36,758 nucleotides of DNA from Myxococcaceae bacterium (GTDB lineage Bacteria > Myxococcota > Myxococcia > Myxococcales > Myxococcaceae). Each line of letters opens with the position of its first letter. Positions within the stretch are counted from its first letter, which is position 1. Of this stretch, positions 23,519 through 31,250 are shown piece by piece. The notes beneath the pieces were generated by a model. That model worked only from the letters and a program-made list of their open reading frames with translations. It did not search any database and had not been told where the DNA came from. The stretch is from positions 1 to 36,758 of the forward strand of contig RPRB01000026.1 in the NCBI GenBank assembly GCA_003818285.1. The letters run 5' to 3'. A program made the position numbers and the translations under genes.

Positions 23519-24634
23519 CTAGCGCCGAGGCTCCGTGCTCGCAGGGCTCGATGTCCCCCCGGAGTCCCGAAAGAACATGAGTCGGTACGCTCCCGGGGTG
23601 ACTCCGAGCGCACGCTGGAAGGCTCGGGTCATTCGCGGCGTCGAGCCGAAGCCTGAACGCGAGGCGACGACCTTCGTGCCCAGCCGCGTGGTCGTCAGCA
23701 ACGAACGTGCGTGCTCGACACGGAGCTTCTCGACGAGCTTGGCGGGGGTCAGGTCGAGCGCGTGCAAGCAGGTGCGATGGAGAGTGCGCACCGACATGCC
23801 GGCCCGGTGCGCCACCGTGGCGACGTCGAGCGGCGCGCGGAGGTTCGCTCGCATCCACGCGATGACCGGCCCTAGGGGGTCCGAGGCAAGGGTCTGCGCC
23901 ACGAGCTCCTCGCTGAACTGGGACTGGAATCCCGGGCGGCGGGCAAACAGCACGAGGTGAGAGGCGACCGCGTCGGCGAGCCTCCGGCCGTGGTCTTCCT
24001 CGACCATGGCAAGCGCCATGTCGATCCCCGTGCTGACACCGGCGGCGGTCCAGATCCGGCCGTCCCGGACGAAGATCGCTTCGCGGTCCACGTGGACCTT
24101 CGGATACAGGCGCGCGAGTCGCTCGCACGAGTACCAGTGGGTCGCCGCCCTCTTCCCGTCCAGGATCCCGGCGCTCGCGAGGATGAAGGCGCCGTCACAC
24201 ACCGAACCCATCCGGCTCCCCGTCCGGGACGCGCGCGCCAGCCAGGCGAGCAGCCCGCGGTTCGTTGCCGCAGCGTCGGTCGCCTCGTCGGCTCCGCCGG
24301 CAACGATCACGATGTCATTCGGTTGCGGGCGGATGTTGGTGAGGTCGGCAGTGGCCACCGAGATCCCGGAGGTCAGCGTCACGGCGCCGCCTCCGACAGC
24401 GCTCATCACGACCTCGTAGACCGGAGCTTCCAGCCGCCGAACGGCCTCGGCGAAGACTTCGGCGGGCCCGAACAGATCGAGCCCGTCGGCGTCCCGATAT
24501 CCCACGAGCAAGACGCGCCTGCGCGCCCTCGCAGAGTAGGACGCGCCACGGAGAGGAGCCAGCCATCCCTGGCCAGACCGAAGCGTTCCGGGATGGGGAG
24601 CGAGAACGGGGCGGCTCACACCCGCGTCACCCAA
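23519..24634 (-). CDS. GlxA-family transcriptional regulator (DJ-1/PfpI + AraC)
   Basis: 371 residues. The N-terminal DJ-1/PfpI-like domain spans about residues 40-210 (VLLVGYRDADGLDLFGPAEV, IVIVAGGADEATDAAATN, the nucleophile-elbow-like GSVCDGAFILASAGILDGKR, and RDGRIWTAAGVSTGIDMAL). The C-terminal AraC-type DNA-binding domain spans about 255-360 (LDVATVAHRAGMSVRTLHRT, SRSGFGSTPRMTRAFQRALG, VTPGAYR). Such proteins sense small molecules, often linked to amine or betaine catabolism, and act as DNA-binding regulators. The 5' end is uncertain: TTG at 24634 or GTG at 24619, and the ~40 residues before VLLVGY are poorly conserved. The HYR lipoprotein gene ends 19 bases upstream in the same direction. 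Confidence 0.88.
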   Translation of the reverse strand: MGDAGVSRPVLAPHPGTLRSGQGWLAPLRGASYSARARRRVLLVGYRDADGLDLFGPAEVFAEAVRRLEAPVYEVVMSAVGGGAVTLTSGISVATADLTNIRPQPNDIVIVAGGADEATDAAATNRGLLAWLARASRTGSRMGSVCDGAFILASAGILDGKRAATHWYSCERLARLYPKVHVDREAIFVRDGRIWTAAGVSTGIDMALAMVEEDHGRRLADAVASHLVLFARRPGFQSQFSEELVAQTLASDPLGPVIAWMRANLRAPLDVATVAHRAGMSVRTLHRTCLHALDLTPAKLVEKLRVEHARSLLTTTRLGTKVVASRSGFGSTPRMTRAFQRALGVTPGAYRLMFFRDSGGTSSPASTEPRR

Positions 24635-24653
24635 TCCCCCCCCAATGCCAACC

Positions 24654-25373
24654 TCAGTGACCCTGGTCGTGCGGGACGGTCACGGTCGAGGAGCCGGAGG
24701 TGGTGTTGCCCGACGCGTCGGCGCAGGTGGTGTCGATCCGATAAACCCGGCCCGTGCCACCCCCCGCACGCTCGGCACGCAGCTCGACGCCGAGCACCGC
24801 TGGACTCACCTTCGGCCCGGGATCGGTGATGATCCAGTCAGGGTCGGTGTTGCCGCTGCCGGGGCCCAAAACGGGCTCGTTGGCGGTCACCGAGACGATC
24901 CTGCAGCTCAGTGACGGGTCGCAGTTGTCGGTCGGGGAGGCGGTGATCGAGATCGGCACGAGCTTGTGATTCGGCGGCCAGAGAGTGCCGGGACTGGCCA
25001 CGAGCGAGTCGATCACGGGTGGTACCGTGTCGGTCACGGTCACCGTGAAGCTGCAACTCGCCGAGAGCCCCGACGGCTCGGTGACCGTGCAGGTGTCCGT
25101 CGTCGTCCCAAGCGGAAACGCCGTGCCCGACGGCGGAACGCAGACGACGCTCGGGGAGCAATCGTCCGAGAACGTCGGCGAGAACGTCGTCACCGCCGTA
25201 CACGCGCCGGGGTCTTGCGGCCTGGTGATGTTTCCCGGGCAGGTGATTTGCGGGGGAGTGGTGTCGACGATGAGGCCCCCGTCTGGCCCAGGCGGGCAAA
25301 GCGGAACATCGCAGCCAGACAAGCCGACCACCGCGAGCATGACGACGGTTGGGCCCCGGGCCAGAGCAGGCAT
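24654..25373 (-). CDS. HYR-domain lipoprotein
   Basis: 239 residues. The N-terminus is a lipoprotein signal (VVMLAVVGLSGC). One HYR-type beta-sandwich follows, about residues 36-115 (TTPPQITCPGNITRPQDPGA, FSDDCSPSVVCVPPSGTAFP, GTTTDTCTVTEPSGLSASCS), then a second beta-rich part with GTLWPPNHKLVPISITASPT, NCDPSLSCRI and STVTVPHD. HYR domains are extracellular adhesion-like modules related to Ig folds. Many paired cysteines suggest disulfides outside the cytoplasm. Start: the ATG at 25373 follows GGGGTGCCA, whose GGGG lies in the end of the dispersed repeat at 25375-25464. An internal ATG at 25340 also gives a lipobox. Confidence 0.82.
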   Translation of the reverse strand: MPALARGPTVVMLAVVGLSGCDVPLCPPGPDGGLIVDTTPPQITCPGNITRPQDPGACTAVTTFSPTFSDDCSPSVVCVPPSGTAFPLGTTTDTCTVTEPSGLSASCSFTVTVTDTVPPVIDSLVASPGTLWPPNHKLVPISITASPTDNCDPSLSCRIVSVTANEPVLGPGSGNTDPDWIITDPGPKVSPAVLGVELRAERAGGGTGRVYRIDTTCADASGNTTSGSSTVTVPHDQGH

Positions 25374-25374
25374 T

Positions 25375-25464
25375 GGCACCCCAGGTTCAGCGATGCGGGC
25401 GTCAATCAGCCTCCAAACGCCTCGAGACGGCAAGCGCTCAGGGCGAGGCGGTGCCTCTTGGGCC
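25375..25464. repeat. Dispersed ~90 bp repeat, copy 2
   Basis: It is the same element as at 15402-15494, same orientation, with one A fewer in the AAATCAGCC part. Its left end abuts the start codon of the HYR lipoprotein gene, so the element supplies that gene's 5' leader and probable ribosome site. The right end lies in the gap before the DUF2182 gene stop. Confidence 0.75.
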
Positions 25465-25553
25465 ACGCGATGGTTTCGAACTCGACGTGCACGCCGTTCG
25501 ACGTCACGCCGCTCGCGTGGTGAGGCCCTCGAATCGCGAGCGAGCAAGACCAC

Positions 25554-26354
25554 TCATCCGGCGTTGAGCACCACGATCGCCGCCGACCACGCCAGCAATG
25601 CGATGCCAACGGGCGCCGCGAGCCGCCGGCCCGAGGGCAGATTCTTCTCTGCCGCCATCACCGCCGTCAGCGCCAACATCCATCCCAGACTGCCCATGCC
25701 CACCGCGAACATCACGAGCATCAGCGCCCAGCAACACCCGATGCAGAACAGACCATGGTCGACGCCGATTCGAAAAGCCTCGCGCGTCGGCCGGCGTCCA
25801 CTCCAGCGGGAGTTGACGAATCCGAAGGGCGTGCGGCAGCGGTCGAGACAGCGGTACTTGAGCGCGCTGAACTGGAAAGCCCCGGCGAGCGCGAGGATCA
25901 CCGCACCGATGACCCAGCCGTCCGTCGCCGGCCAGCCGAGGCGACCGGTGACGAGGTGAACCCCGGAATCGGCTGCGTGCGCAGCGAACCCGAACCCGCC
26001 CCAGGCGGCCAGGTAGCCCAGCATCAGCAGGGCGAGCAGCAGGCCGGCTTTTGCGCGCCCGGCGGTGATCCGGGCGAAGACGTTCAAGAGCGGCAGCGTG
26101 GTGGGGAGCATCATGGCGACGATCATCAGCAGCCACGCTCCGGAGTGGAGCACCGCTGGCACGACCACGTTGCCCTGCGGGACGGCTTTGCAAGCCGCGC
26201 GGATCGCTGCGGCATCGAGCCAGCCGCCGTGATCGAGGTATCGCGCGTAGGGGCTGGCGCTCCACAACGCCATGCTCGCCCAGGCCATCGCCGCGAGGAG
26301 GGCGACGAGTGCCGGAAGCAGGTAGCGCCGCTCCGCCGCAAGCGCCAGAGCCAT
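25554..26354 (-). CDS. DUF2182 integral membrane protein
   Basis: 266 residues with about seven hydrophobic segments: LLPALVALLAAMAWASMALW, a helix pair around LLMIVAMMLPTTLPLLNVFA, LLALLMLGYLAAWGGFGFAA, GWVIGAVILALAGAFQFSAL, and GLFCIGCCWALMLVMFAVGM. The sequence SALKYRCLDRCRTPFGFV and the CIGCCW motif are typical of DUF2182, described as a predicted metal-binding membrane protein. It follows the DUF1326 gene by 17 bases, so the two form an operon; this pairing is common. The cysteine and methionine content suggests copper or another soft metal, which remains inference. The ATG at 26354 is the first usable start after the DUF1326 stop. Confidence 0.88.
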   Translation of the reverse strand: MALALAAERRYLLPALVALLAAMAWASMALWSASPYARYLDHGGWLDAAAIRAACKAVPQGNVVVPAVLHSGAWLLMIVAMMLPTTLPLLNVFARITAGRAKAGLLLALLMLGYLAAWGGFGFAAHAADSGVHLVTGRLGWPATDGWVIGAVILALAGAFQFSALKYRCLDRCRTPFGFVNSRWSGRRPTREAFRIGVDHGLFCIGCCWALMLVMFAVGMGSLGWMLALTAVMAAEKNLPSGRRLAAPVGIALLAWSAAIVVLNAG

Positions 26355-26371
26355 GGTCGCCGCCAGCGACG

Positions 26372-26974
26372 TCAGCCGTCGAAGACGAACGTGCTTTGCA
26401 GCGCGTTGTGGTCGCTGATGTCGAGATTGATTCCCAGCTTGTCGTTCTTCGAGCGGTAGTGGGGGGATTTGCCGACGAAGACCGGCGCGCCGGGAACCGT
26501 GGAAAAGACCGTGTCCGCCAGCGTCGTCGTCGCGCCGGTCGCGTTCTTGAACGGCTCGAGCTCGGCGTAGGCGGCGTTGCCCACACTGAGAGTTCCCTTT
26601 CCGCCCTGCACCTCGAACTGGATCGGGGTCTTCTCCACCGACACGACCTCTCCGATCAGCTTCACGAGGTCGGCGACCGGGCCACCCAGCTTTCCCGTGT
26701 ACACGCCCAGAATCGCTTCCTCCTGCTTCGCGTTCACCTTGTCGTCGAGGTAAACCGCCGCCCGCCAGTTTCCCTTGAGGATGTTGCCGGGAATGTGTGC
26801 CACAAGGGCGATGGTGCGTCCTGCAACATCGACTCCATTGATCGTTCCCTTGTCGAAGCGCCAGGCCATGAACGTGTCGCAGGTGCCAAAGTCGGGATCC
26901 TCCCCGATCCAGCACGGGCACAGCACGCGACAGTTGCAGACTTCGAGGAGACGTCCTTCGAGGTGATAGGCCAT
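26372..26974 (-). CDS. DUF1326 protein
   Basis: 200 residues. The N-terminal signature LEGRLLEVCNCRVLCPCWIG has four closely spaced cysteines, followed by FGTCDTFMAWRFDKGTINGV, and a beta-rich body with PGNILKGNWRAAVYLDDKVN. This is characteristic of DUF1326, cytoplasmic proteins of unknown function that are usually encoded beside a DUF2182 membrane protein, as here. The Cys cluster could bind a metal. The ATG at 26974 has GAGGAG six bases upstream; the longer in-frame start at 27049 adds residues without similarity. No regulator lies next to the pair; the acetyltransferase upstream is 105 bases away. Confidence 0.88.
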   Translation of the reverse strand: MAYHLEGRLLEVCNCRVLCPCWIGEDPDFGTCDTFMAWRFDKGTINGVDVAGRTIALVAHIPGNILKGNWRAAVYLDDKVNAKQEEAILGVYTGKLGGPVADLVKLIGEVVSVEKTPIQFEVQGGKGTLSVGNAAYAELEPFKNATGATTTLADTVFSTVPGAPVFVGKSPHYRSKNDKLGINLDISDHNALQSTFVFDG

Positions 26975-27079
26975 CGTCGACTCCTCGGAAGGTGAGCTTC
27001 CTGAAACGCAAACGCTACGCCCGGGCCAACCGAACTGCAAATGGGCCACGGCTCGAGACCGGAACCTTCTTACGGGCCT

Positions 27080-27769
27080 CTAGTGCGCGGCCGGCGCGGC
27101 CGGTTCGAGCCCGGGCTCCTCGTCCACCCACTCGAAGAGGTCGAACGACTCCACGTCCTCGTTTGCGCTCAGCTGGCGCACGGGCCGGGCCGGCGTTCCG
27201 AAGGCCAGCGTCCGCTCGGGGACGTCCCGGGTCACCACGCTCCCGGCGCCGAGGATCGCTCCGGCCCCGATTGTGACACCCGGAAGGATCATCACCCCCG
27301 CGGCGATCCACACCCCGTCGCCGATCACGATGGGCGCCGACTTGCCTGGGCCGGCCCGGCGGGTCGACGGACCGAACATGTGGCTGGCGGTCACCAGCAC
27401 CACGTGATGTCCGATGGTCACCCGGTCGCCGATGGTGATGCTTTGGGTCAGGTCGGCGAAGAGCGGGGCATTGAGCCAGCAGTCACGGCCGATCGTCAGC
27501 CGCCCCTCGATCCGCCCCGGGCCGATCAGGTCCAGGCGTCCGCCGAGCAGCGTGTGCTCCCCGATGGAGACGCCTGCCAGTCGATAGAGCGAGGTGCGAA
27601 GTCGCGGGAACGCCAGCTGCGGCAGGAGGCCGACCGGGAGCCCGGCGAGCCAGAGGCGAGGGTGCAGCGCTCCGAATTCCGAGCGCAGCGCCCTCCGCGC
27701 ACGGGCGCTGAAGCTTCCGACGACCCCTTCCCCCGGAGGAACGAGCGAGCTGTAATGAACGACCGGCAA
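27080..27769 (-). CDS. Hexapeptide-repeat (left-handed beta-helix) acetyltransferase
   Basis: 229 residues. Residues about 65-205 form hexapeptide repeats ([LIV]-G-x4): VSIGEHTLLGG, ITIGDRVTIGHHVVLVTASH, APIVIGDGVWIAAGVMILPG, VTIGAGAILGAGSVVTRDVP, closing with FGTPARPVRQL. The His in GHHVVLVTASH is the likely catalytic base. This matches the LbH-MAT/NodL-WcaF group, which transfer acetyl from acetyl-CoA to sugars, so a role in surface or extracellular polysaccharide is possible. The start is a TTG at 27769 without a strong ribosome site and is uncertain. No glycosyltransferases lie nearby. Confidence 0.85.
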   Translation of the reverse strand: MPVVHYSSLVPPGEGVVGSFSARARRALRSEFGALHPRLWLAGLPVGLLPQLAFPRLRTSLYRLAGVSIGEHTLLGGRLDLIGPGRIEGRLTIGRDCWLNAPLFADLTQSITIGDRVTIGHHVVLVTASHMFGPSTRRAGPGKSAPIVIGDGVWIAAGVMILPGVTIGAGAILGAGSVVTRDVPERTLAFGTPARPVRQLSANEDVESFDLFEWVDEEPGLEPAAPAAH

Positions 27770-28259
27770 GGGCGGCTCTGAATAGCACAGCCGAGTTCCT
27801 CACTCGGCACCGGGGGTGTGACGCCGCTCCAACCGCGATCGGCGAGAGCAACGGAAATGCTCCGATTCTCGCCGCGCAGCAAACTCACGCTCCGGTCGCG
27901 ACGATTCTGTTCGAAACCAAAACCGGTGCTCCTCCTCCCGATCGATCGTCCACTGAACTGCATCTCGCATTCGAGCGGGACGAGGTGGAGCTCTTCCGCC
28001 GGCCGGCGCGAGCGAGGCGGCAAACTCCTCGATCGCGCTCAAGGCGCCCTGGGTGGCGGAGGAGGCTCGCACGGGCTCGACGACGGCCGGGAGCCGGATG
28101 AGGGAACCGCGCCCGGAGCCGAGCGGACATCGATGCGGCCGCCGGCGCGCCCCAGGCCAGTGTCAGGCCGAGGCCGCTGGACGCACTCACTAGAGGCCGA
28201 GCTGGAGCCGGGAGGTGGCCGGGGCGAGGAGGAGCGGCCTGGAGGGGAGTGCCTCCGAC
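27770..28259. other. Gap with a transposase tail; otherwise nothing recognised
   Basis: No gene with family resemblance or a convincing start was seen in 27770-28189. The last part holds the transposase tail at 28190-28249. The frames in this stretch are short and repeat-like on both strands. Confidence 0.45.
28190..28249 (-). pseudogene. Tail of a second IS91-type transposase
   Basis: It reads LPSRPLLLAPATSRLQLGL then TAG, nearly the same as the last residues of the remnant at 21213-21433; the stretch following the stop (TGAGTGCGTCC) is also similar. Nothing of the rest of the transposase is present upstream, where the GLG1-like gene begins. Only the 3' end of the element remains. Confidence 0.65.
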
Positions 28260-28673
28260 TCACTTCCTGAGGCCGGTCTGCTTCAGCGCGTCCTTGCAGC
28301 TCTGGCTCACGTCCTTGTCGTGCTTGTTGAGGCAAGCCAGCCCGCGTCCCTCGCCGAGCTTCACGTCGGCGCAGAACTTCTGGAGGTCGGCCTTGCACTC
28401 GTTCGCTGCAAACTTCAGGGCGGCGACGGCCGCCTCGAGCTGAACGGCCGCGTCGTACACCGCCTGGACGCACTGGTCCGAGACCTTGTTCTCGAAGGCG
28501 TAGAGACACGCCAGGACACGTCCCTCCCCGGGTACCACGCCCTTGCAGAAGGTGGTGAGCTCCTTGTTGCAGGACTTCTTGATCTTGTCGGAGACGGTGT
28601 CGGCGGCAAGCGCCGGCCGGCCTGCGAGCAGCAACGCCCCGAGCACCATCGAGGTGACGACGTTCTTCCGCAT
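28260..28673 (-). CDS. Secreted cysteine-rich protein with GLG1-type repeats
   Basis: 137 residues with a signal peptide (MVLGALLLAGRPALA) and two tandem cysteine-rich repeats. In the first (about residues 27-75), CNKELTTFCKGVVPGEGRVL is followed by ACLYAFENKVSDQC. In the second (about 85-130), CKADLQKFCADVKLGEGRGL is followed by ACLNKHDKDVSQSC. The spacing Cys-x7-Cys ... GEGR-x-x-x-Cys-L matches the Cys_rich_FGFR/GLG1 repeat, best known from animal Golgi glycoprotein 1 and also seen in bacterial exported proteins. The role in bacteria is unknown; the even cysteines suggest disulfides in the periplasm. The ATG at 28673 has GGGAG upstream, and a small hairpin precedes it. Confidence 0.85.
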   Translation of the reverse strand: MRKNVVTSMVLGALLLAGRPALAADTVSDKIKKSCNKELTTFCKGVVPGEGRVLACLYAFENKVSDQCVQAVYDAAVQLEAAVAALKFAANECKADLQKFCADVKLGEGRGLACLNKHDKDVSQSCKDALKQTGLRK

Positions 28674-28686
28674 GGGTTTCTCCCTC

Positions 28687-28703
28687 GAGCCGATGGTCGG
28701 CTC
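28687..28703. other. Leader hairpin upstream of the GLG1-like gene
   Basis: A perfect 7-base stem (GAGCCGA/TCGGCTC) with a 3-base loop lies just upstream of the ribosome site of the GLG1-like gene and about 100 bases after the end of the kai operon. It could terminate the kai transcript or act in the leader of the next gene. No T-run follows. Confidence 0.35.
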
Positions 28704-28803
28704 TCGTTGTCGAGCGCCTGACGAGCTCGCTCGGAATGGCGGTGGGAGAATCCCCCGGGTGCCCAGGTGCCGGCCATGAAAATCTTGGGCAGGGAAGGGA
28801 GGG

Positions 28804-30888
28804 TCAGCCGCGGGGGCGGGAAGACCCTGTTCCGCCCTGGTGTCGGTGACGCCGGCGCGCGGCCTCCGCCAGCAGGGCCTGGATCTCGTCGATCGAGGCC
28901 GGCTTGGCCAGGTGCGCGTCGAACCCCGAAGCCAGCGCCTCCTGTCGATCCCGCGGCTGGGCCAGGCCGGTGAGGGCGATGCCGAACAGCCCGCGCGCCG
29001 CCGGCAACCGGCGGATCGCACGGATGACCTGGTGGCCGTCCATGTCCGGGAGGCCGAGATCGCAGATCAGCACGTCGGGCATCCGCGCCGAGGCGGCGTC
29101 AACACCGGCGCGTCCGGTGGAGACCAGCTCGACGTGATGCTCGAGCAGATCCAGCACGTCGGCCAGACTGGCACCGGCATCCTCGTGGTCCTCGATGACC
29201 AGCACCGAAAGCCCGCTGGAGCCCTTCTGGCCGGAGGCCTTTCCCGGCTGCTCCGGCGCGCGCGCGCCGAGCGGAAGGGAGAGGACGAACTCGGAGCCGC
29301 GACCCGCGCCGCCGCTCCGCGCTCGGACCGTCCCCCCGTGCCTCAAGGCGAGCTCTCTCACCAGCGCCAGACCGATCCCCAGTCCCTGTCCACGGGTTCG
29401 GGCGGACTGAACGAATGGCTCGAAGATCCGACCCAGGTCGCCGCTCTCGATGCCGATCCCGGTGTCCCGGACGAGGATCTCACACCCGCCGTCCCCGGGG
29501 CCGACCTCCACCTGGATCCGCCCTCCCCGGGGGGTGAACTTCAGCGCATTGGCCAGGAGATTCCCCACCATCTGCGCGAGCCGGCTCGCGTCCGCATCCA
29601 CCCAGACCGGCGAATCGCACAGCGAGAGCTGCAGAGCCAAGCCGCGCTGGTCGAAGACGGCGCGCATGTCGTCGCAGCTCCGCTCCACGACCTCGCGGGC
29701 ATCGAGCGAGGTCCGCTGGAGCTCGACCTTCCCGTGGGTGATCCGGTTGATGTCCAGCAGGTCGTCCACCAGCCGGGTGAGGTGCTCGGTCTGTCGATGG
29801 AGGACCTCGCTGGCCCGCCGCGCCGCATCGCTCCCCGGCGGGGACCGGTCGAGCGTGAACACGCTGTTCCGGATCGGCGCGAGCGGGTTCCGGAGCTCAT
29901 GGGAGAGGACGGCGAGGAAGTCGGTCTTTCGCTGATCTCCCTCGCGGAGCGCCTCCTCGACCTTCCTTCGCTCGGTGATGTCAATGAACGTGGCCACGGC
30001 TCCGTTCGGGCGTCCCTGGTCGTCGCGGAGGGGGGTCGCATTGGCGAGGATGTGGCGCACCGTCCCGTCCTTGAACTCCAGAGCGAGCTCGTAGTTCCGG
30101 ACCTCCACCCCCTGGCTGGCGGCGACCTGGATGGGGAGGGCCTCGGGGGGAACGGGGACCTCGTCCTTGAGCAGCCGGAAGTGGTCAGGCGGCTCGGGCG
30201 CGGTGAGCGAGATCGCGCTTCCCCGAGGGGCTCGGAGCATCTCGTAACAGAGGTCGTTGCCCTCGATGCTCCTTCCGGAGGGGTCACGGGTGATGAAGAC
30301 CGCGGCGGGGACCGCATCGAAGAGGGCCTGGAGCTCGGTCGCCCGCCGCCGGGCGAGCTCCTCGCTCCGACGCAGCTCCTGCGACCGGAAATGCTCGGTC
30401 AGGTCGGTGGCGATGATGCAGAGAACCGGCTCCTCGTCGACCAGGGCGCTGATCGACAGATAGAGCGGGACCTGGGTTCCATCGGGTCGCTGGATCGCCA
30501 CCTCGCCCTTGCTCTCGCCTTCCCACCCCCTCCGGCAGAGAACGTCGAACCCGGCCAGATGCTGCGCCGCGACGTGGTCGCGCAGGGATCCGCCCATCAC
30601 CTTCTCCAGGGGATGGGCCAGGACCTCGGCGAACCGGCGATTGCAGTAGAGGATGGTGCCGTCCCGGGTGACCGTCGCGGCTCCCTCGTTCATCTCCTGG
30701 ACCAGCACCCGGTAGGAGCTGTTCGACCCCTCCAGCGCGTAGACCCGCGGCCCGTCGGGACCCTCGATGACCAGCGAGTCCACCTCGCCGGCGGAGAGCG
30801 CCCGCAGCGTCTCCTCGGCCTCCTCGAGACGGAGTCGCAGCTGCTCGAGCTCCAGCTCGACGGCTCTGGGCGTCCGGCGGGGCTTCAT
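28804..30888 (-). CDS. KaiBC-linked hybrid histidine kinase (PAS-PAS-HisKA-HATPase-receiver)
   Basis: 694 residues. Domains in order: a short coiled coil (about 8-32), then RVYALEGSNSSYRVLVQEMN leading into PAS 1 (about 55-165), PAS 2 (about 180-305, ending TFIDITERRK), HisKA with the phosphorylated His330 in VLSHELRNPLAPIRNS, HATPase with NLLANALKFTPRGG (443-456), RDTGIGI (474-480) and GLGIGLALVRELA, and a receiver with phospho-acceptor Asp610 (LICDLGLPDMDG), Thr640 and Lys662. No membrane segment is present, so it works in the cytoplasm. Its ATG overlaps the upstream kaiB stop (ATGA); it is the last gene of the kaiC-kaiB-kaiB operon and is the likely output or input kinase of that system, comparable in role to SasA/CikA. 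The partner regulator is not in the window. Confidence 0.93.
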   Translation of the reverse strand: MKPRRTPRAVELELEQLRLRLEEAEETLRALSAGEVDSLVIEGPDGPRVYALEGSNSSYRVLVQEMNEGAATVTRDGTILYCNRRFAEVLAHPLEKVMGGSLRDHVAAQHLAGFDVLCRRGWEGESKGEVAIQRPDGTQVPLYLSISALVDEEPVLCIIATDLTEHFRSQELRRSEELARRRATELQALFDAVPAAVFITRDPSGRSIEGNDLCYEMLRAPRGSAISLTAPEPPDHFRLLKDEVPVPPEALPIQVAASQGVEVRNYELALEFKDGTVRHILANATPLRDDQGRPNGAVATFIDITERRKVEEALREGDQRKTDFLAVLSHELRNPLAPIRNSVFTLDRSPPGSDAARRASEVLHRQTEHLTRLVDDLLDINRITHGKVELQRTSLDAREVVERSCDDMRAVFDQRGLALQLSLCDSPVWVDADASRLAQMVGNLLANALKFTPRGGRIQVEVGPGDGGCEILVRDTGIGIESGDLGRIFEPFVQSARTRGQGLGIGLALVRELALRHGGTVRARSGGAGRGSEFVLSLPLGARAPEQPGKASGQKGSSGLSVLVIEDHEDAGASLADVLDLLEHHVELVSTGRAGVDAASARMPDVLICDLGLPDMDGHQVIRAIRRLPAARGLFGIALTGLAQPRDRQEALASGFDAHLAKPASIDEIQALLAEAARRRHRHQGGTGSSRPRG

Positions 30889-31250
30889 CTCTTCTCCCGG
30901 AGATCGAGACCGAAGAGGACCTTCTCGACGTTGGCCAGGTTCCCGATGAACCGTCGCAGCGGCGCAGGAAGAACCTTGATCAGCGTGGGCGTGGCGAGGA
31001 TCTGCTCGTCCCTCGCCAGCGCCGGCTTCTGGTAGATGTCGACGACCTCGAGCTCGTAGCGGCCCTGGAGGTGTGTCTCGCATACCCCTCGCACCCGTTC
31101 GATGGCCAGCCCCGAGGCACGGTTCAGGCCGGTCACGTAGAGCTTGAGGACGTATTGCAGCGCCCCGGCCCTCCGGACGTCGCGTCGGGCGGTCGCGCGC
31201 CACTTGCGGCTTCGTGTTCCAGGGGAGGCTGGCCTGCGCACCGGACTCAT
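30885..31250 (-). CDS. kaiB: KaiB-family protein (second, divergent paralogue)
   Basis: 121 residues. A basic N-terminal extension of about 30 residues is followed by the thioredoxin-like KaiB domain: [80 protein letters not shown]. KaiB binds the CI ring of KaiC and can switch fold. This copy keeps Pro in ATPTL and LPAP but differs from the neighbouring KaiB in the C-terminal segment ([14 protein letters not shown] versus [14 protein letters not shown]). Its start overlaps the upstream kaiB stop, and its stop overlaps the kinase start, both ATGA. It may have a different partner, such as the kinase. Confidence 0.93.
   Translation of the reverse strand: MSPVRRPASPGTRSRKWRATARRDVRRAGALQYVLKLYVTGLNRASGLAIERVRGVCETHLQGRYELEVVDIYQKPALARDEQILATPTLIKVLPAPLRRFIGNLANVEKVLFGLDLREKR

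Noticed and set aside
27090-27120. A GGTTCGAGCCC sequence resembling a tRNA T-arm
   Set aside because: It lies inside the coding end of the acetyltransferase gene, and the stem does not pair well.
27526-28072. Short - strand frames upstream of the acetyltransferase
   Set aside because: They have no ribosome site, no family resemblance and a non-coding-like composition.
28840-31035. A 731-residue + strand frame opposite the histidine kinase
   Set aside because: It is an antisense GC-rich shadow without domain similarity.
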